Assembly: GCA_948567375.1 (NCBI GenBank)
Contig: OX419762.1
Span: 29,466,608-29,530,607 of the forward strand
Length of the DNA stretch: 64,000 nt
Origin: Lunularia cruciata
Taxonomy: Eukaryota; Streptophyta; Marchantiopsida; Lunulariales; Lunulariaceae
Reading direction: 5' to 3'
The notes beneath the pieces are model-generated. The model was given only the letters and a program-made list of their open reading frames with translations, searched no databases and had not been told where the DNA came from. The position numbers and the translations under genes are program-made. Shown in pieces: positions 1 to 11,400 of this stretch (positions are counted from its first letter, which is position 1; each line of letters opens with the position of its first letter).

Positions 1-594
1 GAGCAGCACAAGTGGATGCATTTGCAGCAGTGACTAGGAGTGCAGTACGTGCTCTAGAGCCTAGAGGAGCATCAGTGGAGTTGGACCCACAGAGAGAAGA
101 GGTTGGAAGATAAGTCACACTTCCCTAGTGTTTCATGCTATCTAAGGCATTGCATATGACATCCATGGCTCCTAGATGTCCCAATGCAGGTGTGGTAGGT
201 GGTGATGGGGTGCATGATGGACTACCTACTAGTCAGCCACCTGCTACTACATAGACTTAGTCAAGCATGATGTTGGGAGCGTCTTAGTTGATTATGTGGT
301 GCCCTTTGTTTTCAACCAATGACATGTTTACATTGGAAGTTGACCCAAACTCATTGTTTTGGTTGGTTGCCACACTTTGTAAGAGTAGGGATGATGCAAT
401 TCCTAATACTAGAGTAGAGGAGGTTGATAGTGGAGCTGACTTGGTTGAGGAGCATGGGATCCGTTCAGCGACCAATTGTTTATGGCAGGCAATAACGGCT
501 AGACTAGAGGAGTTGCCAACTAGACCAGCCTTTGAGAGAGCTTGGTTCACACCTAGTGTTGTCCTATTGGATAACTAGAGGGGGATTTCTGCTT

Positions 595-930
595 GGTGGG
601 ACCTCAAGGGAAGGTCTATACACCACAGAAAGTCTTGTTAGATCTTGGTGTGCAGCCCTTTATGTTGGAGAAGGCTGCAATAATCGATCCGGAGTTACAG
701 AAGATCGATGTGGAGAGGAGTCCATTTCAGATCTAGACATCTCTAGGTGGTGGTTTGACATAGTACATCACATGTTGTTGTTCAAGTTTAGCCTAGTCAT
801 ATGATTGATAGCTTGGTGGTGAGAGCTTAGGCTATTGCGACAATAGCTGAGTCATACAATGTGCTAGTTGGATGAGTAGTGTTGTACCCATGGGTTTCAA
901 TATTGACTATTGGGAGGAGACAACCTCTTA
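595..930 (+). pseudogene. Retropepsin-like protease remnant, MTP copy 1
   Basis: The frame around 610-700 reads VYTPQKVLLDLGVQPFMLE. It matches the protease of MTP copy 2, whose active site is LDSGAQPLML. Retropepsins use an Asp-Thr/Ser-Gly triad; here the middle residue has become Leu (D-L-G), so this copy would be inactive even without its stops. Downstream, to about 930, there is decayed homology to the second half of the protease domain. It lies between the gag end and the linker leading to the methyltransferase. Confidence 0.7.
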
Positions 931-1330
931 TAGACTAGGTTGGTAGTCTACTGAAGGATGAGTATGTCACCTACTAGTACGTTTTAGTAGTAGCAGTCTT
1001 GGCTCACTACAGTCCAAGACCATGGCAACATCAGTTGTTGATGTTGCTATGGTCCCAAACTTTCAATGGTGCAATTACTTGGCTTGGTGATTTATTGGAG
1101 GGGAACGCTCATGCAAAGGATACTCCCATACTAGAGGAGATCACTTGGATTTGGAGTACAAGTGAGATTGTTCCATCCACCTTGGATGTTCTATTGTGGA
1201 GTTCAAAGGAAGCATTACAATAGCATGCAGATCGGTTGGTGCTATAGGCTTGGAGTGGAGCCTTTGTACCACCAAGAGATGAGTGTGAGGATGAGCCTCT
1301 AGAGTTGATTACCTTGACACCTTTGGATAC

Positions 1331-1591
1331 CATACTCATTGCTTGGCAGTATCCAATAGAGGGAGTATGTCTATTGGAGTTGTTTGGTGGGATTAGCACC
1401 GGACTAGTTGCGGTCTTACAAGTGGGTATATGAGTATAGAGGTACTTGTATATGGAGAGAGATGAGACTGCTAGGCAATTCTCTCTACATCATGTGACAC
1501 ACTTGGTCTATTGGTATCCGGAGTTATTACCAATGTCAGTAGTTAGAGGTTACCAAAGGGCCCTACTAGCAGACATTTCCTTACTGGGGGT
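1331..1591 (+). pseudogene. C5 cytosine methyltransferase, N-terminal part, MTP copy 1
   Basis: Codons from about 1361 read GVCLLELFGGISTGL, the AdoMet-binding motif I of C5 cytosine methyltransferases, in the DRM/DNMT3 style (LFDGIATGL in that family). They are followed by RYLYMERDETARQ, corresponding to motif II. Two in-frame stops (GI*V*RYL) lie between these blocks, so the copy is dead. It is truncated at 1591 by the CC element, before the catalytic Pro-Cys motif IV would be reached. The same domain occupies the same place, after protease, in MTP copy 2 at 45455. That shared position is the main evidence that it is a standard component of the family. Confidence 0.8.
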
Positions 1592-2930
1592 TGTGACAAC
1601 CCGACAAATATCACTTTTGTGGTAATCAAGTAAGTAAAGTTTGTTCCCATAGAGATATTAGTCAAAAATGTCCAAATACAAAGTCAAATGTCACAATGTA
1701 GTCCTTCTTGGTTTCATCTTTAATCTCTCAAGTAGCAATTACACCCAAAAGAGAGTAATAAGCACTGATTTGCAGTCTTGTCACAATAATTTGTCACACT
1801 TAATCACAACTCCATCAAATCTTTCTAAAAAATCTTGATTGTGATGATTCAGTCTCTCTTGAAAATGGCACTTCACTACAAAACAACTTTGCCTTAGAAT
1901 TGTGTTTCACTCCTCCACTGAAGGTACAACTTCTTTGATTTAAATTGCTTCACATCAACACTATGTTGCACTCACAACTACAGAATACTACCAACACAAC
2001 AATTCCTCTCAAATCTGTCAAGGCATTGCTCCGATTGCACTTCACTCAAGTTCAAACATACAAAATGAAGATCAAGGCTATGGAATCTAACATCCAACAA
2101 ACACACTGACTTGCACTTCAAAATTCTTTGCACACTCACTAACACAATCATAATGTTGATACTTGGAATCAAGCTCAAGCAATGAGCACTACTTCACAAC
2201 ACTTTGCTTTATCTATTCTCAGCAATTATGAGCACTGAACAATATATGACTGTGAATGCCACCTTTGAATAGGCAAAGCACTTCAATAATTATCTAACAA
2301 CTATAATGTTCTACAATAACTAATCCTACCTATAAAATGACAATGCACCGCTTCATATCTACCTCTTCAAATCTCAAATTTGTTACTACTCTAATCCAAT
2401 GTCTACCTCTTCCTTGGTTTCCAAACCTGATCCCAAAGTAACCTTACATACTACTCTATCCTTGAGTTTCACAACTACTAATTCCTCCACCAATTCTAAC
2501 ACTCCTTCTTTCTGATCTACAATTCCCATCATAGGTAACCTTTCTAATTCTCTATCTCCCAACCCACTCTTCTCTAATATCTCCAATGATAAATCCAAAG
2601 ATATATGTACTCCTATGTCATCTACATTGGGCTTTACTCTTACATCCTTCCAAAGTTTATCTATCTCCAACTTTACTAAATCTAATTTGATCGTAATCTT
2701 GTCTTCTACTTCCAATATCTTCCTATCGACACAAGTTTTGAGACTATCAGCAAGGCATTCAAATCTTTATCCTTTGCATTTCTCCTCCTCATCCCCTGCA
2801 CCAACTTCAACTTGTGCAATTGTATCTCTTCAATTCTCAGATTGGCTTTTGTACTCAACATCACATTCATCTTTGTGACGATCTCCTTCAATGGCTTGAG
2901 TCTCATCTATCTCTCCCGTTCTTGACCCGC
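1592..2930 (-). mobile_element. CC element, copy i (truncated)
   Basis: The left end TGTGACAACCCG matches the termini at 14670 and 25673, and about 1.3 kb aligns with 25673-27000. It interrupts the methyltransferase of MTP copy 1. The homology stops near 2930, where a TR element begins, and I could not find the missing half of the CC element on the far side of that insertion. A deletion or secondary rearrangement therefore probably accompanied the TR insertion. Confidence 0.75.
2386..2906 (-). pseudogene. Coiled-coil protein C-terminus, CC copy i
   Basis: Two overlapping minus-strand frames together encode the C-terminal part of the CC-element coiled-coil protein. The block EVEDKITIKLDLVKLEI corresponds to EVEDNISIRLDLVKIEI in CC copy iii. 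The frame ends in VDIGLE followed by a stop. The same C-terminus (VDIGxD/E) recurs in copies ii and iii, which indicates a real protein end and not a chance frame. A frameshift near 2710 separates the N-terminal segment (2706-2906) from the rest. The segment is charged and Leu-rich with heptad-like spacing. Function is unknown. Confidence 0.6.
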
Positions 2931-4160
2931 TGTCAGGGAAATTATGTGGCCTCGAGAGTGCACCGAGCACCTAGCTGCTTGTGCTTAGTTTGCCTTTATT
3001 GTAGTTGATTTAGAGTTTCTCGTAGACTGACATTCTTCTCCTATTCCTTGTGTGTTGGAAATCCCAGCTCTGTAAAATTTTGGGTTTTTCTTTGTTTCCT
3101 GATGTTGGGTTTCTCAAGGGTTTGTGTTTGTCTTTGGCCTTCACAGAACTGGCTAGTTCACGCGGGTTCAGCTATGGTTTTGGACCCGACGGTTCCTAGG
3201 AATGGCTGGGAATTTTACAAACAATAAACAATATTCTATTCGGGCTCAAACTGGCACCCAGACTACTGAATCAAACATTCATATAGACGGACTGAGAGCT
3301 CCTAAAATGGAGCTTCCTTGATGCTAGTCACAGATCAAAAACAACACCATTATCTCAGGATTTGTCATAAAATTTCAGCTGCAAGGTTCACAATTTCGGA
3401 AAAGCCAACCAACTCCAGTTCATATAGTGTCTGCACTAAATTATGACAGAAAATCATTTCAGCTGGCGCCTTCAAACACACTCTGTCCGATAACAGTAAA
3501 GACAACTCACCCTCCAGGCTTCTTCCTTCACCTCCCAGCAGCACTCCCATCAATGCTCCCTTGCAAAGGTTTTTGTTCCTAGCCAAAGATCCTTTCATGA
3601 AACGTCCTTAGCTCTCCTGTTCACATGAATCAGTTCTTGACCTCTTAACTGTTCCAGTCACTGTTGAAACTTCAGCCACATTTTTTGTGAAAAGAAAAAC
3701 CCTATCCCACACACTCAGCTCCTCAATGTTCCACTTCTCATAAAACCCTTGATACATTCCCTAGTCTCCTGGTCCTTCAAACCAGTCCTCTTCTTCCTTC
3801 AGACTCCATTCACAAAGTACTTCCTCTCTTTACTTTCCTTCCGCTGTTGCAAAGCACCTCACCCTTCAGAAAGCTCTTATCAGCAGTTCAGTGCACAACT
3901 ATTTTTGACTCTCCATTTTCAAAGTCCTGTGCCAGCATTTGCTCAGTCATTCATGTCACATGTCAGCTTCTCCCTTGAAAATTCTTCCTCTTGCGTTTCT
4001 CCCTAAAACTCTCACTGTTTAAACTCCACTCCTGAGAAACAATTTCCCTTCAAATTCCTTTGCCACTTCCCAAAACTCCACTCATAGTCCTACTAATCTT
4101 CTCAAAAATTCTCATTGTCTCAACTCAACTCCTGGCAAACATTTTCACCTTTTTGTCCTT

Positions 4161-4881
4161 TGCCACTTCCCGAAACTTATCTCTCAGCCCTATTGGTCCT
4201 TTCAAAAACTCCTCACTGTCCAACCCCATGTCCAAAGAAGCATTTTTCCCAAAGTTTCCTTGCCAATTCTCAAAAATCCACACTCAACCTCTTGATCTTC
4301 TCAAAATTCCAGCTGACTAAAACTCACTCCTTCAAGTCCCTTGCCACTTCCCAAAACTTATCTCTCAGCCCTATTGGTCCTTTCGAAACTCCTCACTGTC
4401 CAACCCCATGTCCAGGGAAGCATTTTTCCCAAAGTTTCCCTGCCAATTCTCGAAAATCCACACTCAGCCTCCTGATCTTCTCAAAATTCTAGCTGACTAA
4501 AATTCACTCCTTCAGGTCCCTTTCCACTTCCCAAAACTTATCTCTCAGCCCTACTGGTCCTTTCGAAACTCCTCACTGTCCAACCCCATGTCCAGGGAAG
4601 CATTTTCCCCAAAGTTTCCATGCCAATTCTTGAAAACCCACACTCAGCCTCCTGATCTTATCTAAATTCCAGCTGACTAAAATTCACTCCTTCAGGTCCC
4701 TTTCCACTTCCCGAAACTTATCTCTCAACCCTACTGATCCTTTTGAAACTCCTCACTGTCCAACCCCATGTCCAGGGAAGCATTTTTCCCAAAGTTTCCC
4801 TGCCAATTCTTGAAAATCCACACTCAGCCTCCTGATCTTCTCAAAATTCCAGCTGACCAAAACTCGCGCCTTCAGGTCCCT
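4161..4881. repeat. 180-bp tandem repeat, 4 copies
   Basis: The landmark CCACTTCCC(A/G)AAACTTATCTCTCA recurs at about 4163, 4344, 4524 and 4704, giving a period of 180-181 bp. Copies also share the CCCCATGTCC-AG-GAAGCATTTT segment and the CCAGCTGAC(T/C)AAAA end. They differ by scattered substitutions. The array lies within TR copy 1. Confidence 0.9.
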
Positions 4882-5122
4882 TGCCAAAATTCATCCCTAT
4901 TGTTCCTGCACAAGCCTAAACCTCTCTCAAGTTTTCTGTACAGCAAGCACTTTCTACTCTCTCCCTCTGTCCTGGCCAGACCTATCTCTTTGAGAATTCT
5001 CCTTTGTCCCAACAGCACTCTCCAAACCTTCTGCACAGCCAAGACTTCTCGAAAATCCTCTCTTTGTCCTGTCCAAGCCCTGACCTTCGATAATTCTCCT
5101 CTCTCCCAGCAGGCCTTTCTCT

Positions 5123-5620
5123 CCAAAATTCTCCTCTCCTTCCATGTCTGTTCAGGCCCTATTCTTCAAAAACCTCTTCCTACAGTCACCTCTCTCAAAG
5201 CCCTTTCGATTCCCTTTCCTTCATGTCCATGCTCTCAAAGCCCCTGCACAGCTAGGTATTTTTCTCAAAAATCTCCTCCTGCAGCCAATTCACCAAACCC
5301 TTTTGATTCCCCTTCCCTTCATGTCCATGCTCTCAAAGCCCCTGCACAGCTAGGTATTTCTCTCAAAAATCTCCTCTTGCAGCCAATTCACCAAACCCTT
5401 TCGATTCCCCTTTCCTTCCTGTCCATGCTCTCAAAGCCCCTACACAGCCAGGTATTTCTCTCAAAAATCTCCTCTTGCAGCCAATTCACCAAACCCTTTC
5501 GATTCCCCTTTCCTTCCTGTCCATGCTCTCAAAGCCCCTGCACAGCCAGGTATTTCTCTCGAAAATCTCCTCTTGCAGCCAATTCACCAAAAACTTTCAA
5601 TTCCCCTTTCCTTCCTATCA
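5123..5620. repeat. 98-bp tandem repeat, about 5 copies
   Basis: The landmark TCATGTCCATGCTCTCAAAG, or its TCCTGTCCAT variant, recurs at 5221, 5319, 5417 and 5515. A decayed copy sits near 5613 and a more diverged first copy near 5123. The period is exactly 98 bp. It is a second, independent minisatellite inside TR copy 1. Confidence 0.9.
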
Positions 5621-6186
5621 TTCTTCCCTTTTTTTGTCCACCTTCTGTCCTCCTCCCCCCAAAAAACCCCTCTTTCCTTTTGTTCGTCTCTGATAGATCT
5701 CTTTTCTCGAGAGTTCTTCCCCTAGCTTCCTCTGTCCAGAACCCTTTCCACTCAAAAATTTCTCTCCTTCCGAGCTGAGTTCCTTCACTGTCCTCTAACT
5801 TTTTCCTGCTGTTTTCCCCCCAAACCTTTCATTGTCACAACTCCTCTAAAGCCTCCCAAGTATTTCCAACTCAAAAGCTCCTTTTTGCTCCTCCTCTAAG
5901 GCAAATACTCTTTCATTCCAATAACGTAAAACAGAACTTGAGCTAGTATAACCTAACATCACTTCTTGGCTCAAGCTAGATTAAAAGACTCCTTGAGCTA
6001 ATAATACCATACCTTTTTCCGGGCTTCACAATAATATAGGAAATATCTCCCACGGCCAGGTAGCATAAAACCACACCCGAGACATATTGACATTGATCCA
6101 TGTTCCTTACAACAACTAAAGGAGAAAAAGAAAATTTATCACACCAAAAGCCTCAAGGGTACACATGGGCTATTTTCCCGATGACA

Positions 6187-7719
6187 CCGGTTGCACCAAC
6201 CTGAGCCGGCCACACAGACCAGGCCAGTTTTGTAAGGCCAGATCAGACCAGACTAGTTCTGCAAACCCACCAATCTGGAAAATATTAAAACCATGAATAA
6301 TAGACCAAGAACAATAACTAATAGCACATGAAGGACAACAATAACCCAACAAACCAACCCAGATAGCCATTGAGAAATGTCTGCACCCAAGACCAACCAT
6401 AAACAAATTGACTAGCAAAAGGGCTATTGCCATCAAGTCCAAAACATAGAGCCAACGTCAAAAACTCTTGAGTTGCAGACAATGTAAACATCCTAAGTGC
6501 AAGCAACCAAGTGCTTGGCACACTCTTGGGATCTTACCATCCCTACAACAATGCAAGCTCATTTCTTGCAAGAGAAAATTTGTAGATTATTGCTAAAGGA
6601 GAAAGTAGACCATTTGCAAGAGAGAGTTCTTCATAGAGGAGAAATTATTCACAAGAGAGAGTGGCTAGACCCAAATTATGTTTAGGATATTATGTTTTGA
6701 AGAGAAGGAGATTGACTCAAAGAACAATTTCAAAAGTTTCAAAGGGAGGAGAGAAGAGAGAGAAAGGAGGACAAAGTGAAAGATGAGAAGAAAGGAGGTA
6801 TCAAGGAAAGGGAATTCTAGACTCAAAGGATAAAGGAGAGAAGAAATATAGTTTTCAAGGAAGGGAAATTCTGATGAGTGCAAAAAGTAAATTACACATT
6901 TGGTTTGGATTGTAGATTATTTTGAGTTTGAAGAGATTTTGGAGCCGTGGTAGATTTATGGGGATATGAAAAAATTGTGGATGGGAAGGATATGATCAAT
7001 ACTCAAGAACAAGATTGGTTTTCATTTCACACTATTGCACATTTGACCACTTTCATCTTGGATGGACAAGACCCAAGTTCAAATTGTAGTTGCAAGAATT
7101 AGAGAGGTGAATTTGGATGTACTTGGCTTGAAATCACCTTAGGTTTAGATTACACTTGTCCAAAGGTAAGATAATCTCTTACTAGATCCAATTTTGATTT
7201 CTTGTTCTTTTCTTTGTGCTTTTGAAGTTCTTTTTAAAGCTCTTGAAATCCAATTATCAATGCCAACCAATGCCATCATGTTAAATCCTAAAAATTCCCA
7301 ATGTTGGTTGGTGTTTTCTTATGCCAATCCACCCTAAAATCCTATATAAATCCTTGTCTTGAAGCATCAATAGTCATTGCCCAATGCCAACTTTCCCTTA
7401 AACCATGTTTTGCAACATCAACATGCACCACCTAGTGTCAACCTACCCTATGATCCTATTCTGCATCATCAATGAGTATTGCCCAATGTCAACTTGCCCT
7501 AAAACTCTATCCTACATCATCAATGGGCACCATGCAGCATTGACATGTACTACAACCATATCCCACAATGTCAATGGGTGTCACCTAATGTTGGTGGATT
7601 TTATTTCCTTGCCCACCAATAGATTTGAGCATCAACCAACATCTTCTAGCTTTTTCTTGTTGTGTATGTTAAGATTACTTCTTGTTTTTGCTAGGTAGTG
7701 GCATGTACAAAGTTTGTGT
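6187..7719. other. Unclassified sequence left of the Gy1 array
   Basis: I recognise no protein family here. Positions 6540-6880 are strongly purine-rich (repeated GAGAGA and AAAGGAG runs), and 7339-7600 is a tandem repeat. The Gy1 array inserted at its right edge: GATC at 7720-7723 is repeated at 29643. Sequence from 29647 on is therefore the original continuation of this region. It could be host intergenic DNA or another old element. Confidence 0.5.
7339..7600. repeat. 51-bp tandem repeat, about 5 degenerate copies
   Basis: Successive units begin near 7339, 7399, 7450, 7501 and 7552. They share the pattern CTA-AA-CTAT-CTGCATCATCAATG followed by a CCAATG(T/C)CAAC-like block. The later units are 51 bp long. 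Because 51 is a multiple of three, one + frame (7405-7698) stays open and gives a 17-residue protein-level repeat. I do not regard it as a proven gene. Confidence 0.7.
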
Positions 7720-7723
7720 GATC

Positions 7724-8415
7724 TGTGAGCCGGCCTGTCTCTCACTTAGGATGAACCTCTGATGGCCATTATGGTAGCGCACCATGGACTAAGAAGGCTA
7801 GGAACCCGAACTCCATAATACTCCTCCAAGGCTAACACTCCAAGACTCAAGACATTGCTCACTAGAGAATTCAATGAGAGAAAGATAGATGCAAATGAAA
7901 GGATGATGAGTACCTCATCACCCCTTGTTTATATACTTGTGAAATAATTACATACCAAAGTTACTAATTACTGTAGTAACTCAAGTTACTAGACTCAAAG
8001 TAAAGTAAAGTCAAAAAGTAGAAAGGAATAACCATTCACATGGGCATATTCTCCTAAGCATGTGGTCTTATCTTGACCCAACCACTCAGTCAAGGATTCC
8101 TTCACATGGGCTTTCCTTGGACTAAAGAAGAATCCAAAACAAAAAGGCTTGCGGGCCCAAGAGTTCTCAACTCTTTCCTCAAAGCCAAACACCTAAGAAT
8201 AATACCAACTCAACACACTAAAATCCAAAATAGTGGTGCTCATCTTTTCTACTTCCTCTAAAGTAAGGTCCTCTCTATCTTAGCTATGACTAACTTTAGC
8301 TAACCATGACTAATATAGAACCATCCTTTATCTCTATATAAATAATGTCTCTTAAGTACTTGTAATACCAAGCTAAATATCACAATACCACACACATGCA
8401 TAAATGGGTGTTTCA
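7724..8415 (-). repeat. Gy1 LTR 1 (3' LTR of copy A)
   Basis: It is 692 bp, from TGTGAGCC to TTTCA as read on the + strand; the canonical end GTTACA is mutated here. In element sense an LTR starts TGTAACACCC and ends GGCTCACA. It is followed at 8416 by the polypurine tract (CCGGGGGTAAA in element sense), which confirms it as the 3' LTR of a minus-strand element. The preceding GATC is the target duplication. Confidence 0.92.
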
Positions 8416-8463
8416 TTTACCCCCGGACTAAGTTTTCACTTTGTCCTCAAAGTGAAGGTCTCT

Positions 8464-11400
8464 CTACCTTCTATGGTACATCTTCAACTTATCATGGTTA
8501 ATCCTATCAAAGTGTCTTCCTCTCAACTCCTTGAGATCATAGGTGTAATTGCCCCACACCTTCTCCACTATGAAAGGTCCAAAGTACTTAGGCAAAAACT
8601 TCTTTTGCACTCTCTTGAATCAAATGGAATCAAACAATATTACCCAATCACCTTCTTTGAAAGTCTACACCTTCTTCTTGCCTTGCCTCTTGTCATAACT
8701 CTCTTTTTGTTTCCTTTGGGCTTGCTCCACTTGAACCATAGCAATTGTTCTTGCCTCTTCTAACTCCATGAGTTGATCCTTCCTTGACTTCTCTACATCA
8801 CCTCCTTGTGCTTTCTTCAATCTCCTATGAATGCTTTGGAAGGTAGGAAGATCAAAGTGAATAGGTAAGGTAGACTCAATACCATACACCAATTGAAATG
8901 GAGAATATCCGGTGGAAGTCTTCATGGTTGTCCTATACTCCCACAAAACTGCATGAATCCTCTTGTCCCTAATGATGTTTAGCCCCCTCCATTTCTGCAT
9001 CTTTGGCCAACATCATGCACAAGGTGTGATTGGTTCTCTCTGCAAAGCCATTGGAATTTGGCTTATAGGATGTAGCTACTCTATGTGTGATAGAGAAATG
9101 TTTTAGCATGGCTGTAGTAATGCTTCTTGTAAACTCTCGTCCTCTATCATAAACCAACTCCAAAGGGCATCCAAACCTAGTGATAATGCGTTCATAAAGA
9201 AATCTTACCCACTTCATCTTCATTCTTGTCCCTCAATGGTCTAGCCTCAACCCACTTGGTAAGGTAATCAGTAACTACCACAATGTACCACTTGTTCCTT
9301 GGGGTTCTATTGAGAGGTCCTACAAAATCAATTCCCCACTTCTCAAAAGGTCCTAGCAATGGAATTGATCTAAGTGGTGAAGTGGATGTAGACTTTCTAG
9401 CAAAAGCTTGACAAACATGACAAGTTTTGCAATAATCAAGACAATCTTTGAAAATCCCTCTCCAATGGTAACCTGCATCCAGAATCTTGAAAGCAGTCAC
9501 CTTTCCTGCAAAGTGTCCTCCACATACTAAACCTTCATGAAACTCCTTTATGAGTAGGATAGACTTTTCCTTACCCACTGCTCTTTGAAGTAGACCATCT
9601 GCTCCTTGGTGAAAAAGAATATCCTCCACCATTGTGTAAGGTCTAGATCTTGCTGCAAGGGCCTTCCTCTCCCTAGCGTGCATCCCTTTTGGATAGTTAC
9701 CTCTTGTCACAAAATCCACAATCTCCTTGTACTCTGTTGGAACCTCTTGAGTGATTAGAACCTCTTGACTGATTGAGATTGTCATGAGCTCCTCACCCGG
9801 GAAGGAATCATCCACTGGCTCATCTCCATCATGATCATAGGCTCTAGATAACAAATCAACATTTGCATGTTTCTTTCCTGGCCTATCCTCAATGGTGTAG
9901 TCATACTAAGACAAGAGTATCATCCACCTTGCTAGTCTCCCTTCAACATTAGGCATGTTGAAGATGTACTTCAAAGCCTTGTGATCTGTGACAATGGTGG
10001 CTTTCCCTCCAATCAAGTAGTGTCTAAACTTCTTGAGACCAAAGATCACTGCCAACCCTTCTCTCTCCGTGACAAAGTAGTCCTTCTCTGCTAAAACCAT
10101 CTGTCTACTAGCATAAGCTATTGGATGATCATACCCATCTTGGTCTAATTGACTAAGAGTGCATCCTATAGCTACATTAGAAGCATCAGTGTAGAGGATG
10201 AAAGGCTTACTCCAATCAGTTTTAGCAAGAATTGGAACTACAACAAGGGATTGCTTGAGCTCCTCAAAAGCTTTGAGAGCCTCCTTGTCCTCCAAAATCA
10301 CCATGTAATCTACACCCTTCTTCATGTAGATGGTCAATGCATAAGCCTTGTTGGAAAATGAGAAGATGAACCTCCTATAGTATCCAACCATCCCCAAGAA
10401 TTGGCATAACTTTGTCAAGCTTGAAGGGAATGGAAGGTCTGAGATTTTCCTCACCTTCTCACGATCAATTGGTACTCCATCCTTGGAGATGATGTGCCCC
10501 AAAAGTAGACCTTCTTCACATCCAAAAATGCACTTCTCTGGGTTGAGTGATGCATTTGGCTCATCCAAGCGTTGCAAGACTTTGATTAGGTGTTCAAAGT
10601 GCTTCTCCTTGCTTCCATAGACACACAAGTCATCAATGAAGTCTCTCAAAAATTTCCCAATGAAAGGTTCAAATACCTTGTTCATGAACCGTTGGAATGT
10701 GGCTAGAGCATTGCAAAGCCCAAAAGGCATGACCTTGAAAGCGTAAGTTCCCCAAGGTGTGGTGAATGTGGTGAGTTGTTGATGCTTTAGTGAAATCTTG
10801 ATTTGGTTATAGCCACTATAACCATCTCCAAAACTTTACCTCTCATGACCTACAACCTCGTCCAAGATCTCATCAATGAATGGCAATGGGTAGTAGTCCT
10901 TCTTGGTAACATCATTGAGCTTCTTGTAATCCACACATACCCGAAGCTTGCCATTCTTTTTCTTCACAATGACAATTGGAGACACCCGTTCTGAATTCTC
11001 CACCTCAAAGATAAATCCAGCCTCCTTAAGCTTATCAATCTCCTCCTTCACAACCAAAGATATTGGTGGGCTAATGCGACATTGATTTTGGCGGATTGGT
11101 CTTGCATGTGACTCCACCTCTATCTTGTGCTCCTCCAAGGTGACTTCCTTCAAATCCTTGTAACTAAAAGCAAACACATGGATGAACTTGCAGAAAATCT
11201 CCTCAAATCTCACCTTCTCCTCCTTGGTAACATTTGGGCCATACTTGAGGGTAGCTAACCTTCTCTCTACCTCCTCAAGTGTCAATGGTGATTTGTCTAG
11301 GTCCATCAAAAACTCTATCTTAGGTGCAAAATCCATAGCACACAAGGGATATACATATGAATAAGATTCAGATTCATCCTCCTCCGTGGGAGTCTCTTCT

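Larger units (their letters stand above)
1..1591 (+). mobile_element. MTP Ty3/gypsy element, copy 1 (truncated fragment)
   Basis: This stretch aligns along its whole length with 44107-45700 of the better preserved MTP copy, starting inside the end of gag and running through the protease and a linker into the start of the cytosine methyltransferase. It is cut on the left by the window edge and on the right at 1592 by a CC element that begins TGTGAC. The reading frame is broken by many stops and small indels. Its value is comparative: it shows that protease and methyltransferase are adjacent in two separate copies of the family. Confidence 0.85.
2931..6186. mobile_element. TR element copy 1, solo-LTR-like, minisatellite-filled
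   Basis: It starts TGTCAGGGAAA and ends TTTTCCCGATGACA, giving inverted LTR-type termini. It shares its start region (GAGAGTGC-CGAGCAC) and its end region (CTCAAGGGTACAC-TGGGCTATTTTCCC) with 47142-49257. The body is C- and T-rich on the + strand and contains two tandem-repeat arrays. The longest open frame (4768-5778) is a read-through of the repeats and not a gene. No clear target-site duplication is visible. It is a solo LTR of an uncharacterised element or a non-autonomous unit; strand is undetermined. Confidence 0.6.

Noticed and set aside
4161-5620. CRISPR-like direct repeats
   Set aside because: The units are 98-180 bp contiguous tandem copies with no unique spacers, in a plant context.
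4768-5778. 336-codon + frame
   Set aside because: Low-complexity Ser/Pro/Leu read-through of the 180- and 98-bp repeats, with no domain and no conservation in TR copy 2.
2931-6186. TR element target duplication
   Set aside because: Flanks CCCGC and CCGGT (and those at 47142/49257) do not match convincingly, so no duplication is claimed.
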